DNA of 64,000 nt from Candidatus Nanosyncoccus alces (GCF_004138395.1 NZ_PRLM01000001.1:112315-176314); one strand, 5' to 3'; shown: positions 26,537 through 36,557, counted from the first letter of the stretch. Notes: generated from the sequence alone by a model not told the origin. Made by a program: numbers and translations.

Positions 26537-26920
26537 ATGCTTGCGATTCGTATGCAACGTAATGGCCGGGCGCATTACCCTACGTACCGGATAGTCGTCC
26601 AAGAATCCCAGCGCCATCCTTTATCTGGGCGCGTTGTGGCTGAGGTCGGCAATTATAATCCAGCTACCAAAGCTTTAACGCTTGATAAAGAGTTGGTTGA
26701 GAAATATCTAAGTAATGGTGCGCAACCATCTTCTCGGGTAGCCTTTATCCTGAAGAAGAACGGCGTAAAGTTACCAAAATGGTATAAAGAGCCAACACAA
26801 AAGAAGGCTGTGGCAAAGCACGCTGATAAATTGCGCAAAAATCAGCCAAAGGAAGAGCCAGCGCCAGAGGCGCCAGCCGAAAAAGTGGCTGCGGCAGAGG
26901 AAATTCCAGCGGAGGCCTAA
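26537..26920 (+). CDS. rpsP: 30S ribosomal protein bS16
   Basis: 127 residues. The S16 core (1-80) has MLAIRMQRNGRAHYPTYRIV and VGNYNPATKALTLDKELVEKYLSNGAQPS; the last about 45 residues are an Ala/Glu/Pro/Lys extension. It binds 16S rRNA and is needed for 30S assembly. AAGGAG upstream. In many bacteria rpsP is followed by a KH protein, rimM and trmD; here a KH gene follows after a terminator, but rimM and trmD do not. Confidence 0.96.
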   Translation: MLAIRMQRNGRAHYPTYRIVVQESQRHPLSGRVVAEVGNYNPATKALTLDKELVEKYLSNGAQPSSRVAFILKKNGVKLPKWYKEPTQKKAVAKHADKLRKNQPKEEPAPEAPAEKVAAAEEIPAEA

Positions 26921-26924
26921 AACT

Positions 26925-26952
26925 AAAAATAGCCCTTCGCGGGGCTATTTTT
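26925..26952 (+). terminator. Terminator of rpsP
   Basis: Stem AAAAATAGCCC / GGGCTATTTTT with a loop of TTCGCG, a few bases after the rpsP stop. Confidence 0.85.
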
Positions 26953-26990
26953 GTGCTATAATAAATAAAAATAACTAATTTGGAGAACAT

Positions 26991-27389
26991 ATGGCTACTA
27001 TCGACCAACAATTCGTAGAATATATCGTAAAAACGCTAGTAAATAATCCTGATAAGGTCGCAGTTGAACGAAAAATTGACGAGAAAGGTGTGCTTCTTTC
27101 CTTGACAGTGGATCCAGAAGATGTGGGGCGGGTGATTGGTAAGCGTGGTGTAACGGCGCAAGCGATTAGAGTGTTGCTTCGTGCGCTTGGTACTAAACAA
27201 GATGCACGTTATAACTTGAAGATTGTAAATACTGACGAAGAAGGCGCGCCAAGAGTTGAAAAAACAGAAGCGGTAGAGGATGTGACGGAAGGTGCGGAAG
27301 TAGAGGAAGTGGAGGAATCGGAAGATTCTTCGGAATTGGCTGAAAAAACTCGTGCGGAGCTAGCTGATTTAGACGATCTTGATATATAA
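26991..27389 (+). CDS. khpA: KH-domain RNA-binding protein KhpA
   Basis: 132 residues; single KH domain (1-80) with the GXXG loop in VIGKRGVTAQAIRVLLRA, and a long acidic tail (about 85-132). The start FVEYIVKTLVNNPDKV and VDPEDVGRVIGKRG match KhpA, a small RNA-binding partner of KhpB in Gram-positive bacteria linked to cell division and mRNA control. Own promoter (TGCTATAAT just after the rpsP terminator) and TTTGGAG Shine-Dalgarno. Confidence 0.9.
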   Translation: MATIDQQFVEYIVKTLVNNPDKVAVERKIDEKGVLLSLTVDPEDVGRVIGKRGVTAQAIRVLLRALGTKQDARYNLKIVNTDEEGAPRVEKTEAVEDVTEGAEVEEVEESEDSSELAEKTRAELADLDDLDI

Positions 27390-27394
27390 TGGAG

Positions 27395-27419
27395 TAGCCC
27401 CGGAAGGGGCTATTTTTTT
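27395..27419 (+). terminator. Terminator of khpA
   Basis: TAGCCCC-GGAA-GGGGCTA followed by seven T. Confidence 0.92.
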
Positions 27420-27431
27420 GTGAAAAATGTC

Positions 27432-27460
27432 TTGCAATTTTGGTTTTAGTAGTGTATAAT
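27432..27460 (+). promoter_or_regulatory. rpoB upstream promoter P1
   Basis: TTGCAA (27432-27437), 17-nt spacer, TATAAT (27455-27460). The next 70-90 nt end in an early terminator-like hairpin. Confidence 0.7.
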
Positions 27461-27522
27461 CGGGCTTAAGCTAACTAACTGCGAGTCGGCTTAAAAACAA
27501 TAGAAGAGTTGAGAGTTTATCT

Positions 27523-27567
27523 ATGTCTAAAAAGTGCCTTCCGTTGAGGCATTTTTTGGTGGACTGA
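27523..27567 (+). promoter_or_regulatory. Early terminator/attenuator in the rpoBC leader, overlapping a possible leader peptide
   Basis: TGCCT-TCCGTTG-AGGCA followed by six T (27535-27557), flanked by five A upstream, forms an intrinsic terminator about 85 nt after P1. A 14-codon frame, ATG at 27523 to TGA at 27567 (MSKKCLPLRHFLVD), runs through the hairpin, so translation of it could affect folding. Whether the peptide is made is unknown. The stretch could instead be the end of a small RNA made from P1. Confidence 0.55.
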
Positions 27568-27591
27568 ATTCAAAATATCTAAAAATAGGTG

Positions 27592-27620
27592 TTGAAATAT
27601 AGGGGTTAATGTGATAAACT
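27592..27620 (+). promoter_or_regulatory. rpoB promoter P2
   Basis: TTGAAA (27592-27597), 17-nt spacer, TAAACT (27615-27620). It lies after the early terminator, so it would give rpoBC transcription independent of P1. Confidence 0.5.
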
Positions 27621-27621
27621 C

Positions 27622-27716
27622 GATTACAAGAAGTAGTGTGCCCTGTTTTTGTAATCTTGTGAGAGCTGGCGACTCTCTGGGGGAGACTGGGCAGTAATCT
27701 TCAGCGCTAAAGATTA
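27622..27716 (+). promoter_or_regulatory. Structured rpoBC 5' leader with competing stems
   Basis: GATTACAAG (27622-27630) can pair with GTAATCTT-containing segments at 27651-27658 or 27694-27701; AAGATTA (27710-27716) can pair with the same two. GAGAG/CTCTC (27661-27665 / 27673-27677) and TGCCC/GGGCA give further stems. Repeated GTAATCTT therefore allows mutually exclusive folds in the last 125 nt before the rpoB start. Function unknown; no riboswitch class recognised. Confidence 0.45.
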
Positions 27717-27743
27717 ATAATAACACTAATAAAAAGAGGTAGA

Positions 27744-30700
27744 ATGGTTACAAAACCGAAGTCAGGTGAGAGGGTCTTTTTCACCGAAGGCGACCAAGCG
27801 CTTCCAATTCCGGATCTGACGGTTCATCAGAAGGATTCATGGGAAGACTTTGTCAAGAACGGACTACGGGAGGTTTTTGCTGAGCTTAATCCTATCGATG
27901 ATTATACAGGCCAAAAGCTTTCACTCCGTTTTAAAGATTATTATTTTAAAGAGCCGAAGGAGACTGAAGAGGAAGCGAAATATAATCTCGCGACTTATGA
28001 AGCTCCGCTACATGTGCTAGTTGAACTAGAGAATAAAGCGACTGGTGAGAAAAAAGAGCAGGATATTTATTTTGGTGATTATCCGTGGATGACGGAACGC
28101 GCGACCTTTATTATTAATGGTACTGAGCGTGTGATTGTTTCTCAGTTGATACGTTCGGCAGGGGTGTTCTTTAGCGCTGAAGCGATTGGGTTGAGGAACT
28201 ATTATGGGGCAAAGGTAATTCCTGGCCGTGGTGCTTGGTTGGAATTTGAAACTGCGGCGAATGGGGCGATTTACGTGAAGATTGATCGTCGTCGTAAGAT
28301 CCCAGTAACGACTTTCTTGAGAGCGCTTGGTATGACCAAGTCAGAGATTAAGAAAGGATTCGAAAAGGTTGATAATGGCGAGAAGAGTTATATTGAGTTG
28401 ACTCTTGAGAAGGATACGACTTCTAGCCAGGGCGAGGCACTTTTGGAGGTGTATCGTAGATTGCGTCCAGGTGATTTGGCAACGGTAGAAAATGCAAAAT
28501 CGATGATTGAGCGGACTTTCTTTGATCCTAAGCGTTATGACTACTCCAATGTCGGCCGTTTTAAGTTAAATCGTAGATTACATAAAGATTTGCCAAACGA
28601 CCCAGAACACCGTACTTTGCAGATGAGTGATGTGGTGGATATTATTTCGGAAATTATCCGTCTTAATAATACACAAGAGCCGGCAGACGACATCGATTCA
28701 CTCTCTAATCGTCGAGTTAAATTGGTAGGTGAATTAGTACAGAGGCAATTCCGTTTGGGCATGTTGCGTTTGCAGCGTAACATCTTGGATCGTATGTCAA
28801 TGGCTAATTTGGAAGAAGTGACACCTTCGCAACTCTTAAACTCGCGTCCAGTAGTCGCGGCAGTGAAAGAATTCTTTGCTACCTCACAACTTTCACAGCT
28901 AATGGACGAAGTGAACCCATTTTCTGAGCTTGCTCATAAGCGTCGTTTGAGCTCGATGGGTCCTGGTGGTCTGACTCGTGAGCGTGCTGGGTTTGATGTG
29001 CGTGATGCGCACCCAACACATTATGGTCGTATTTGTACGGTGGAGACACCAGAAGGTGGTAACGTGGGTTTGGTGTTGAACTTTGCAACCTACGCCAGGA
29101 TTAACGAATATGGCTTTATTGAAGCTCCGTATCGTGTGGTAAAAAATGGCAAAGTGACTGACGAGGTGGTTTATGTCGATGCTGATACCGAGAACGACAT
29201 GATTATCGCTGATGCGTCGGTGAAATTAGATAAAGACGGTAAATTTGTAGAAGATTGGGTATCTGCGCGTGTACATGGTGCACCTTCGCAGGTGGAGGCT
29301 AAGAACGTGACCCATATTGATGCGGCGCACAAAGAAATTTTGGGTGTATCTGCGTCTTTGATCCCGTTTGTAGAGAAGAACCGTGTAGACCGTTCATTGA
29401 TGGCCTGTGCGATGCAGAAACAGGCAGTGCCACTTTTGCGTCAAGATAATCCAGTGGTAGGGACTGGTATTGAGCGTGAAGTCGCTAAAAATACTTCACA
29501 GCTAGTTGTGGCTTCTGGTACTGGTACAGTAAAGAAAGCTGACGGTGATTCCGTGATTGTCACTTATGATAAAGGTGGTGACAGAGAATATAAGTTGCAG
29601 CATTTCGAGAAGACAAATGATGACCGTTGTTATAACCAGCGTACAGTGGTGGCGCGTGGTCAAAAAGTTAAGAAGGGGGACACACTGATTGAGGGCGCAT
29701 CAGTAAATGATGGTGAGCTGGCATTAGGTCGGGATCTTTTGGTAGCGTTTATGCCATGGCGTGGTTATAATATGGATGATGCTATCGTAATTTCCAATCG
29801 TTTAGTAGAAGATGACACTTTGACTTCTATTAATATTAAAGATTTTGATGTGGAAGTGCGTGAGACTAAACTTGGGCCAGAACAGGTGACGCGTGATATA
29901 CCGAATGTGTCTGAGCATTCGTTGCGTCATCTTGGCGAAGATGGCATTGTGACTGTTGGCTCTGAAGTGAAGAATGGCGATATTCTAGTTGGTAAGATTA
30001 CGCCGAAAGGTGAACAAGAGTTGTCTTCGGAAGAGCGATTGCTTCGTGCGATTTTCGGTGAAAAGGCGAAAGATGTGCGTGATACTTCGGTACGGATGAA
30101 CGGGTCATCTACTGGTAAGGTGGTGGATGTACGTATTTATACGCGTGAGCAAGGTCATGAGCTTAAAGCTGGGGTGATCATGCAAATCAAGATCTACGTG
30201 GCAGAAATGCGTAAGATTGGCGTAGGTGATAAGTTGGCGGGCCGACATGGTAACAAAGGTGTAGTTTCGCGTGTGTTGCCGGTAGAAGATATGCCATTTA
30301 TGGCGGATGGTACACCGATAGATATCGTACTTAGTCCGATGGGCGTACCTTCTCGTATGAATTTGGGCCAGCTCTTTGAGACTCACCTTGGTATGGCAGC
30401 AAAAGCGCTTGGCTATAAGGTGGCTACACCATCATTCAATGGGGTATCGGATGAAAAAATCTCCGAAGAATTGGAGAAAGCCGGGTTTGAGAAGGATGGT
30501 CGTGTACAACTTTACGATGGTTTGACTGGCGAGCCGTTTGAAGAACGTACTTCAGTAGGCGTGATGCATATGCTGAAGCTTCACCATATGGTGGAAGATA
30601 AAATTCATGCGCGTTCAACTGGGCCATACACGATGGTGACTCAACAGCCATTAGGCGGTAAGGCACAGAATGGTGGTCAGCGCTTTGGGGAAATGGAAGT

Positions 30701-31124
30701 TTGGGCGCTTGAAGCTTATGGTGCAGCGACGACGTTGCAGGAGATGTTGACTATTAAATCTGATGATGTCTATGGACGTGCTAAGGCTTACGAGGCAATT
30801 ATCAAACACGAACCGATTGAAGGGCCAAAGTTACCAGAGGGCTTTAACGTGCTGGTGAAAGAGTTGCAAGGCTTGGGTTTGAAGGTGGATCTTTTGGACC
30901 ATGGTGAGTCAGCCGATGCGGGCGATGTAATTGAAAAGACCTCAAAAGAAATCGAAAAATCTAAGGATGATCAATCCATCTATGATCAACATAAAAAGGA
31001 TACCGAGCCACAGATCTTGGATCTAGACGAGTCGGAAGCCGAGGCAATGATGGCGGAAGAAGGTATCGAAATAACAGAGGCCGACGAAGACGATGGTGCA
31101 GTTGACCTCGGAGAGGAGTTCTAA
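27744..31124 (+). CDS. rpoB: DNA-directed RNA polymerase beta subunit
   Basis: 1126 residues, slightly shorter than Gram-positive RpoB. Conserved segments: the rifampicin-pocket region SQLSQLMDEVNPFSELAHKR, LSSMGPGGLTRERAGFDVRD, GYNMDDAIVISNRLV, KVRDTSV-like region, GDKLAGRHGNKGVVS, SPMGVPSRMNLGQL and the C-terminal WALEAYGAATTLQEML clamp segment. With RpoC it forms the catalytic cleft. The C-terminus adds an acidic tail of about 60 residues (DEDDGAVDLGEEF). Usual neighbours rplJ/rplL are not upstream; it is preceded by a structured leader and followed one base later by rpoC. Confidence 0.98.
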   Translation: MVTKPKSGERVFFTEGDQALPIPDLTVHQKDSWEDFVKNGLREVFAELNPIDDYTGQKLSLRFKDYYFKEPKETEEEAKYNLATYEAPLHVLVELENKATGEKKEQDIYFGDYPWMTERATFIINGTERVIVSQLIRSAGVFFSAEAIGLRNYYGAKVIPGRGAWLEFETAANGAIYVKIDRRRKIPVTTFLRALGMTKSEIKKGFEKVDNGEKSYIELTLEKDTTSSQGEALLEVYRRLRPGDLATVENAKSMIERTFFDPKRYDYSNVGRFKLNRRLHKDLPNDPEHRTLQMSDVVDIISEIIRLNNTQEPADDIDSLSNRRVKLVGELVQRQFRLGMLRLQRNILDRMSMANLEEVTPSQLLNSRPVVAAVKEFFATSQLSQLMDEVNPFSELAHKRRLSSMGPGGLTRERAGFDVRDAHPTHYGRICTVETPEGGNVGLVLNFATYARINEYGFIEAPYRVVKNGKVTDEVVYVDADTENDMIIADASVKLDKDGKFVEDWVSARVHGAPSQVEAKNVTHIDAAHKEILGVSASLIPFVEKNRVDRSLMACAMQKQAVPLLRQDNPVVGTGIEREVAKNTSQLVVASGTGTVKKADGDSVIVTYDKGGDREYKLQHFEKTNDDRCYNQRTVVARGQKVKKGDTLIEGASVNDGELALGRDLLVAFMPWRGYNMDDAIVISNRLVEDDTLTSINIKDFDVEVRETKLGPEQVTRDIPNVSEHSLRHLGEDGIVTVGSEVKNGDILVGKITPKGEQELSSEERLLRAIFGEKAKDVRDTSVRMNGSSTGKVVDVRIYTREQGHELKAGVIMQIKIYVAEMRKIGVGDKLAGRHGNKGVVSRVLPVEDMPFMADGTPIDIVLSPMGVPSRMNLGQLFETHLGMAAKALGYKVATPSFNGVSDEKISEELEKAGFEKDGRVQLYDGLTGEPFEERTSVGVMHMLKLHHMVEDKIHARSTGPYTMVTQQPLGGKAQNGGQRFGEMEVWALEAYGAATTLQEMLTIKSDDVYGRAKAYEAIIKHEPIEGPKLPEGFNVLVKELQGLGLKVDLLDHGESADAGDVIEKTSKEIEKSKDDQSIYDQHKKDTEPQILDLDESEAEAMMAEEGIEITEADEDDGAVDLGEEF

Positions 31125-31125
31125 T

Positions 31126-34100
31126 ATGGCGTGGATGGATAATTTTATCAGCGCTTCGGATTTCGATTCGATTAGACTAACGGTAGCTAGCCGTGATGAT
31201 ATATTGAATTGGAGTTATGGCGAGGTGACAAAGCCCGAGACGATTAATTATCGCACGCAAAAGCCTGAACGTGATGGTCTGTTTTGTGAGCGGATTTTTG
31301 GGCCGACTAAAGATATTAATCCGCATGATAGTAAACTTAAGGGCGTACGTTCGCGTGAAGCAGCGGTAGATAAAGAGGGAAATCTAGTTACTAAGTCAAT
31401 TACTCGACGTGAGCGGATGGGGCATATTGCACTTGCGGCTCCAGTGGCACACATCTGGTTTATGCGTGGCGTGCCATCAGCTTTGTCGTTGCTTTTGGAT
31501 ATTACAGTAAAGAATATTGAAAAGGTGGTGTATTTTGCAACATATCTCATAACTGACGCAAAAACTGATGAAATCCAAAAGACTTTGGAAACTTTGGAAA
31601 GTCAAACTATGGCGGCGCGTGGTGCAATTAGATTGCGTTATGAAAAAGAGTCTAAGGCTGAGGGTGCGGATGTAAAAGCGTTAGCTGAAGCGCAGACAAA
31701 GGAGCTAGAAGAGCTAGAGAGCGGTTATGCGTCGCGTAAGGCTACGTTGGAATCCTTTAAGAAGGGGGGCGTTATTACGGAAGTAGAATATCGCAATCTT
31801 CCGGAGGAATATGAGGATTTGATTACTGTAGAGATGGGGGCGACTGCAGTTAAGAAACTTTTGGATGAAATTGATTTGGACAAGTTGGTAGAAGATTTGC
31901 GCAAGGAAGAGAGTGAGGCCAAGGGTCAGAAAGAAAAGAAGATTCAAAAACGGCTTAAGACTCTTGAGGGCATGCAGGCAGCCGGTATTAGGCCGGAAGA
32001 CTTGATTTTGACCGTGATTCCGGTAATACCACCAGATTTGCGACCGATGATTGCTCTTCCAGGTGGCCGATTTGCGACATCAGATTTGAACGATCTTTAT
32101 CGCCGTGTGATTAATCGCAATAATCGGTTGAAGAAACTGTTGGATCTTAATGCTCCAGAAGTAATTTGCCGTAACGAAATGCGGATGTTGCAAGAGGCTG
32201 TAGATGCACTGATTGACAATTCTGCGGCGCATGGTTCGAGGGGTGCCAATTCTACGAATGGGCGGCGTAAACTAAAGTCTTTGTCTGACCTTCTCAAGGG
32301 TAAACAAGGTCGGTTCCGCCAGAACCTTCTAGGTAAGCGTGTAGATTACTCTGGTCGTTCGGTGATTGTGGTAGGCCCAGAACTTAAGCTTAACGAATGT
32401 GGTTTACCAAAACAGATGGCACTTGAGCTATTTAAGCCATTTGTAATTTCGTGGTTGATTGGTAATGAATATGCTAATAACATTCGCGCAGCTTCACGTT
32501 TGATTGAAGCGAAAGAAACGATTGTATGGGATGCTTTGGATGAAGTAATTAAGGGTAAGTATGTGCTTTTGAACCGGGCTCCGTCTTTGCACCGTTTGTC
32601 AGTACAGGCGTTCCAACCAAGGTTGATTGATGGTAAAGCTATTAAGCTTCATCCACTTGTAGCATCGGGCTTTAACGCTGATTACGATGGTGACCAGATG
32701 GCGGTACATTTACCGCTTTCGGATGCAGCACAAGCTGAAGCTCGTGAGTTGATGTCGGCAGGTAAGAATTTGCTCAAACCGGCGGACGGCTCACCAGTAT
32801 TGGCGATTTACCAGGATGTAGTACTAGGCGCATATTACTTGACTTATGATAAGCCTGGCACGGATCAAGGTGACCCGAAAGCTTTTTCTAGCGTATATGA
32901 AGCTGAAATGGCTTATGACCAGGGGATTATTGCCTTGCAGACGCCGATTCGGGTATTTGCGAAGCGTGAAATTCGGGATACGACCCTGGGACGTGTAATA
33001 TTTAATGAAATCTTGCCAAGAGATTATCCGTATGATAATTCGGTACAGACGAAGAAACATTTATCTAAAGTGATGGCGGATATCTTCGATCTTTATGGTT
33101 CAGAAGTAATGGTAAAAACGGCAGATGCTTTGAAGGATTTGGCGTTTGAATATGAAACGATTGCTTCTATTTCTACTGCCAAAGATGATTATCCGACTTA
33201 TGATGAAATTGACGACTTTATTGCGGAAGGTGATGCCAAGACGGCGTTAATTCAGCAACAATTTAACGATGGTTTAGTAACAGAAGAGGAACGTCATAAG
33301 CTTACGGTAAGCAATTGGCGTGATATCGACAAGAAGATTTCGGAGTTCTTGCAAGGTAAATTGTCTGAGATGGATACCGATATTGCCGTAATGGTAAACT
33401 CTGGGGCTCGCGGTAATATTTCAAACATTAAGCTCGCTTCGGCAGAGATTGGTATCATGGTGGATATCAATAACAACGAAATTGAGCTTCCAGTAAAATC
33501 TTCGTATAAGAAAGGTTTGAATACTCTGGAATCCTTTATTGCGACTCGAGGTGCGCGTCAGGGTCAGGTTTCTACGGCGCTTCGTACAGCGGATTCTGGC
33601 TATTTGACTCGTCGGTTGGTGGACGTGTCGCAAGATGTGTTTACTACGGATGAAGAGGCGGAAGACCCAGGCTTTACCGTATATCGTGACGAGACGGAAC
33701 TTTCTGGGATCGGTTTTGCGGCGAGATTGACGGGTCGTTATACGGCTGAGCCGGTATCAGGTTATCTTGAAGCTGATCAATTGATTACTAAAGAAATGGC
33801 TGAGCAAATTGAAGCCGACGAGAATGTTACGGAAGTGAAGATTCAGTCTATTTTGTCCACTACGGCAGTAGAAGGCATTCCACGAAAGAGTTATGGCGTA
33901 GATATGTCTACTCGTGAGCTGGTTGCAGCTAATGAGCCGGTAGGTGTAATTGCCGCACAGTCGCTTGGCGAACCTGGTACGCAGTTGACCCTTGACACTA
34001 AGCATGGTTCTGGTGTAGCGGGCTCTGGTGCTATTGCCAGGGGTTTGCCTCGTGTAGAAGAGCTTTTGGAGGCACGTGCTCCGAAGGGCCAGGCTTATGT

Positions 34101-34959
34101 TACGCCAATAGATGGTGTGGTAGAAATTTGGGAAGATAACAATCATTACGTAGTGCAAATTACTCCGCAGTCTGGTGAGCTAAAGCGCTTTGAATTAGAT
34201 GGTCGTAAACCGGCTATTAAAGATGGACAGAGTGTAAAGTCTGGTGCTACTTTGGTGCGTAAGAGCGGGGATAAGGAGGCTATCAAGGCTCCGGAAGATG
34301 GTGTAGTAGAACTTGTGAAGGATGCAATTATCTTGGTGTCTTCTGCCAAATCTTCAGTGAAGATTGAAATCCCGGGTGATGCTGAGATGGTAGTTAAATC
34401 TAATGATAGTGTAAAAGCTGGAGATAGATTGACTACTGGTTCTCTAAACTTACAAGACCTATTAAAATATAAGGGCGTTGAAGCGACTGAGCGATATATT
34501 ATGAATGATGTTCTCAATGTGTATGCGGCGCAAGGACATGAGATTTCGCCAAAGCACCTTGAAATCTTGGTTCGCCAGATGTTCTCTCGCGTACAGATTA
34601 ATGACCCGGGTGATTCAGAGTTTGTATCGGGTGATATCACTTCGAAGGCTGCAGTAAGTTTAGCTAATAAAGAGCTTGAAGCAGCTGGCAAGGAGCCTGC
34701 TACCTACACGAATCTTTTGCTTGGTATTACTAAAGTATCGATTTTCTCGGATTCGTTCCTTTCAGCGGCATCGTTCCAGGACACTACGCGGGTGCTCATC
34801 AATGCAGCAATCAATGGCCGTGTTGACCATTTGCGTGGGCTTAAGGAAAACGTAATTATTGGTCGAAAGATTCCAGTAGGAACTGGTGTGGCACCTCTTG
34901 AAGATCTTGAGACGCCGGATATGAAGATCCCGACGGAAGAAGATCTCGAGAATCTATAA
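31126..34959 (+). CDS. rpoC: DNA-directed RNA polymerase beta' subunit, zinc sites lost
   Basis: 1277 residues from ATG 31126 (GGAG in the end of rpoB). Core features: clamp start SFDSIR-like [29 protein letters not shown] (51-63), [18 protein letters not shown], bridge-helix and trigger-loop regions ([16 protein letters not shown]), and the Mg2+ loop at 517-523. Two oddities: the N-terminal zinc domain, normally two CxxC-type pairs, is Cys-free (about 64-91), and the second zinc site (about 911-930) is too; the whole protein has only three Cys. The Mg2+ loop reads NADYDGD where NADFDGD is almost universal. The three catalytic Asp remain, so activity is expected. Confidence 0.98.
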   Translation: MAWMDNFISASDFDSIRLTVASRDDILNWSYGEVTKPETINYRTQKPERDGLFCERIFGPTKDINPHDSKLKGVRSREAAVDKEGNLVTKSITRRERMGHIALAAPVAHIWFMRGVPSALSLLLDITVKNIEKVVYFATYLITDAKTDEIQKTLETLESQTMAARGAIRLRYEKESKAEGADVKALAEAQTKELEELESGYASRKATLESFKKGGVITEVEYRNLPEEYEDLITVEMGATAVKKLLDEIDLDKLVEDLRKEESEAKGQKEKKIQKRLKTLEGMQAAGIRPEDLILTVIPVIPPDLRPMIALPGGRFATSDLNDLYRRVINRNNRLKKLLDLNAPEVICRNEMRMLQEAVDALIDNSAAHGSRGANSTNGRRKLKSLSDLLKGKQGRFRQNLLGKRVDYSGRSVIVVGPELKLNECGLPKQMALELFKPFVISWLIGNEYANNIRAASRLIEAKETIVWDALDEVIKGKYVLLNRAPSLHRLSVQAFQPRLIDGKAIKLHPLVASGFNADYDGDQMAVHLPLSDAAQAEARELMSAGKNLLKPADGSPVLAIYQDVVLGAYYLTYDKPGTDQGDPKAFSSVYEAEMAYDQGIIALQTPIRVFAKREIRDTTLGRVIFNEILPRDYPYDNSVQTKKHLSKVMADIFDLYGSEVMVKTADALKDLAFEYETIASISTAKDDYPTYDEIDDFIAEGDAKTALIQQQFNDGLVTEEERHKLTVSNWRDIDKKISEFLQGKLSEMDTDIAVMVNSGARGNISNIKLASAEIGIMVDINNNEIELPVKSSYKKGLNTLESFIATRGARQGQVSTALRTADSGYLTRRLVDVSQDVFTTDEEAEDPGFTVYRDETELSGIGFAARLTGRYTAEPVSGYLEADQLITKEMAEQIEADENVTEVKIQSILSTTAVEGIPRKSYGVDMSTRELVAANEPVGVIAAQSLGEPGTQLTLDTKHGSGVAGSGAIARGLPRVEELLEARAPKGQAYVTPIDGVVEIWEDNNHYVVQITPQSGELKRFELDGRKPAIKDGQSVKSGATLVRKSGDKEAIKAPEDGVVELVKDAIILVSSAKSSVKIEIPGDAEMVVKSNDSVKAGDRLTTGSLNLQDLLKYKGVEATERYIMNDVLNVYAAQGHEISPKHLEILVRQMFSRVQINDPGDSEFVSGDITSKAAVSLANKELEAAGKEPATYTNLLLGITKVSIFSDSFLSAASFQDTTRVLINAAINGRVDHLRGLKENVIIGRKIPVGTGVAPLEDLETPDMKIPTEEDLENL

Positions 34960-34963
34960 ATGA

Positions 34964-35081
34964 CCAGATAATATTACTTTGGGCTATGCTTGGCCACCCT
35001 GTTCTAGTGGGTGGCTAAGTGTTGGTCCTTGTGGCGTTGCGCTTCTGGGTGCTCAAGACTGATATTATCGGTTGTTTTTTG
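34964..35081 (+). ncRNA. Candidate three-way-junction RNA element between rpoC and secY
   Basis: Closing helix P1: CC(A)GATAATAT (34964-34974) with ATATTATCGG (35062-35071), one bulged A. P2: CTTGGCCACCC (34989-34999) with GGGTGGCTAAG (35009-35019), 11 bp with one G-U, 9-nt loop. P3: GT(C)CTTG (35025-35031) with CAAGAC (35054-35059) capped by GCG-TTG-CGC. P1 is followed at once by TTGTTTTTTG, so the element may end in a Rho-independent terminator for rpoBC. It matches no RNA class I know (not 5S, SRP or 6S). It could be a 3' UTR fold, an attenuator before secY or a small RNA. Confidence 0.5.
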
Positions 35082-35123
35082 TTGTTTGGTATGCTATTAT
35101 AGAAAGAGTTATTAAGAGGTTTT

Positions 35124-36557
35124 ATGCATTTCAAAACGATTTTTAAATCCCTAAAAAACAAAGACATGCTAAGGCGCGTCGGTATTATTTTGGGTATTTT
35201 AGTAGCGTATAGGTTGTTGGCACAGATACCGGTGCCAATGGGCGATGCTTCTACTTTTAAGGAGGCGGTGTCTAATTTGTTAGAAAAGTCGGATTTTTCG
35301 AGCTTTTTGAACTTAATCTCGGGTGGCGGGTTAGCGTCGTTTAGTATTATTTTGGTGGGGCTTTCACCTTATATTACTGGTTCTATCGTGATTCAACTTT
35401 TGACAAAAGCAATACCGTCGTTAGAAGAATTATCTAATGATGGCGAAACGGGACGGCGCAAAATTAACCAGTGGACGCGGATGTTGACGGTGCCTCTGGC
35501 GATTGTGCAGTCCATTGCCTATATCTTTATTTTATACCAGTCTACGGTTGCGGCGAATGTGGCAACGGAGTTTACTCCGACAGCTGGCGATTGGGCTTTG
35601 TCAGTCACTGCTATGACGGCGGGGTCGTTGATTTTAATGTGGATGGGAGAGTTGATTACTGAACAGGGGATTGGGAATGGTATTTCTACTTTGATTTTTG
35701 CGTCGATTATCTCGCAGCTACCTACCACGATGGCATCGTTGGGATCCGCTTTGTTTGACACAAGTAGCGGTTCGTTGAGTTTGTTTGGCTGGTTGGAACT
35801 GCCGGTGAATCCTACAGTTTTCTGGATTGTATTGGGTTTTGCCGTCGCTATGTTGGTGGTGATATATTTCTTGGTGAAATTGAACGAAGCACAGCGGATT
35901 ATTACTATCAATTATGCTAAAAGGGTACATGGGAATTCGTCCTATGGTGGGATTAAGTCGATTTTGCCGATCAAGATGATTGCGGCGGGCGTAATACCGG
36001 TGATTTTTGCAACGGCGTTCTTGTCCTTACCGGCTTTAGTGGGGCAGGTAATTACTACAGTAAATCCAGGTAATGAAATCGGCGAGAATTTGGTAACAAT
36101 CTTTTCGGCGCCGTCTGCGAGCAATTTTGCTACGATGTATCCAGATGGTATTACTGGACAGTGGTTTGTATATCCGGCAATGTATTTCTTGCTAGTATTT
36201 ATGTTTACGTATTTTTATACGTCGATCATCTTCAATACCAAGGAGATTGCGGATAACTTGCAGAAACAGGGCGGTTTTATCGAGGGGGTACGGCCAGGCA
36301 TTGCTACGGCGAAGTATTTGGGTAAGGTAGTGAATCATTTAGATTTGTTCGGCGCATTGGCACTGGGCTTGATTGCAATGTTGCCATTTATCACGGATTA
36401 CATCTTTATTGTGATTACGGGAGCACCGATTGGCTTGTCTATTTCTGGTACGGGGCTTTTGATTGTAGTGACGGTGGCACTTGAGAACCTAAGGTCGTTG
36501 GATTCTCGCGCGTTAATGATAACATACGACGATTTTAATAATGAGCTTGAAGATTAA
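35124..36557 (+). CDS. secY: Preprotein translocase subunit SecY
   Basis: 477 residues, ten membrane segments. SecY signatures: RLLAQIPVPMGD near TM1, ISGGGLASFSIILVGLSPYI (plug region), TQWTR-like INQWTRMLTVPLAIVQS, GNGISTLIFASII and FTYFYTSIIFNTKEIADNLQKQGGFIEGVRPG. It forms the Sec channel for secreted and membrane proteins. The gene has its own promoter region (TGCTATTAT before it) and AAGAGG before the ATG. Adk and map, often downstream in Gram-positives, are replaced here by a sortase gene that overlaps its last 17 nt. Confidence 0.96.
   Translation: MHFKTIFKSLKNKDMLRRVGIILGILVAYRLLAQIPVPMGDASTFKEAVSNLLEKSDFSSFLNLISGGGLASFSIILVGLSPYITGSIVIQLLTKAIPSLEELSNDGETGRRKINQWTRMLTVPLAIVQSIAYIFILYQSTVAANVATEFTPTAGDWALSVTAMTAGSLILMWMGELITEQGIGNGISTLIFASIISQLPTTMASLGSALFDTSSGSLSLFGWLELPVNPTVFWIVLGFAVAMLVVIYFLVKLNEAQRIITINYAKRVHGNSSYGGIKSILPIKMIAAGVIPVIFATAFLSLPALVGQVITTVNPGNEIGENLVTIFSAPSASNFATMYPDGITGQWFVYPAMYFLLVFMFTYFYTSIIFNTKEIADNLQKQGGFIEGVRPGIATAKYLGKVVNHLDLFGALALGLIAMLPFITDYIFIVITGAPIGLSISGTGLLIVVTVALENLRSLDSRALMITYDDFNNELED

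Noticed and set aside
34964..35081. Known RNA (5S rRNA, SRP RNA or 6S RNA) between rpoC and secY
   Set aside because: No SRP tetraloop motif, no 5S conserved loops and no long 6S-like stem with a central bubble; recorded as an unassigned element instead.
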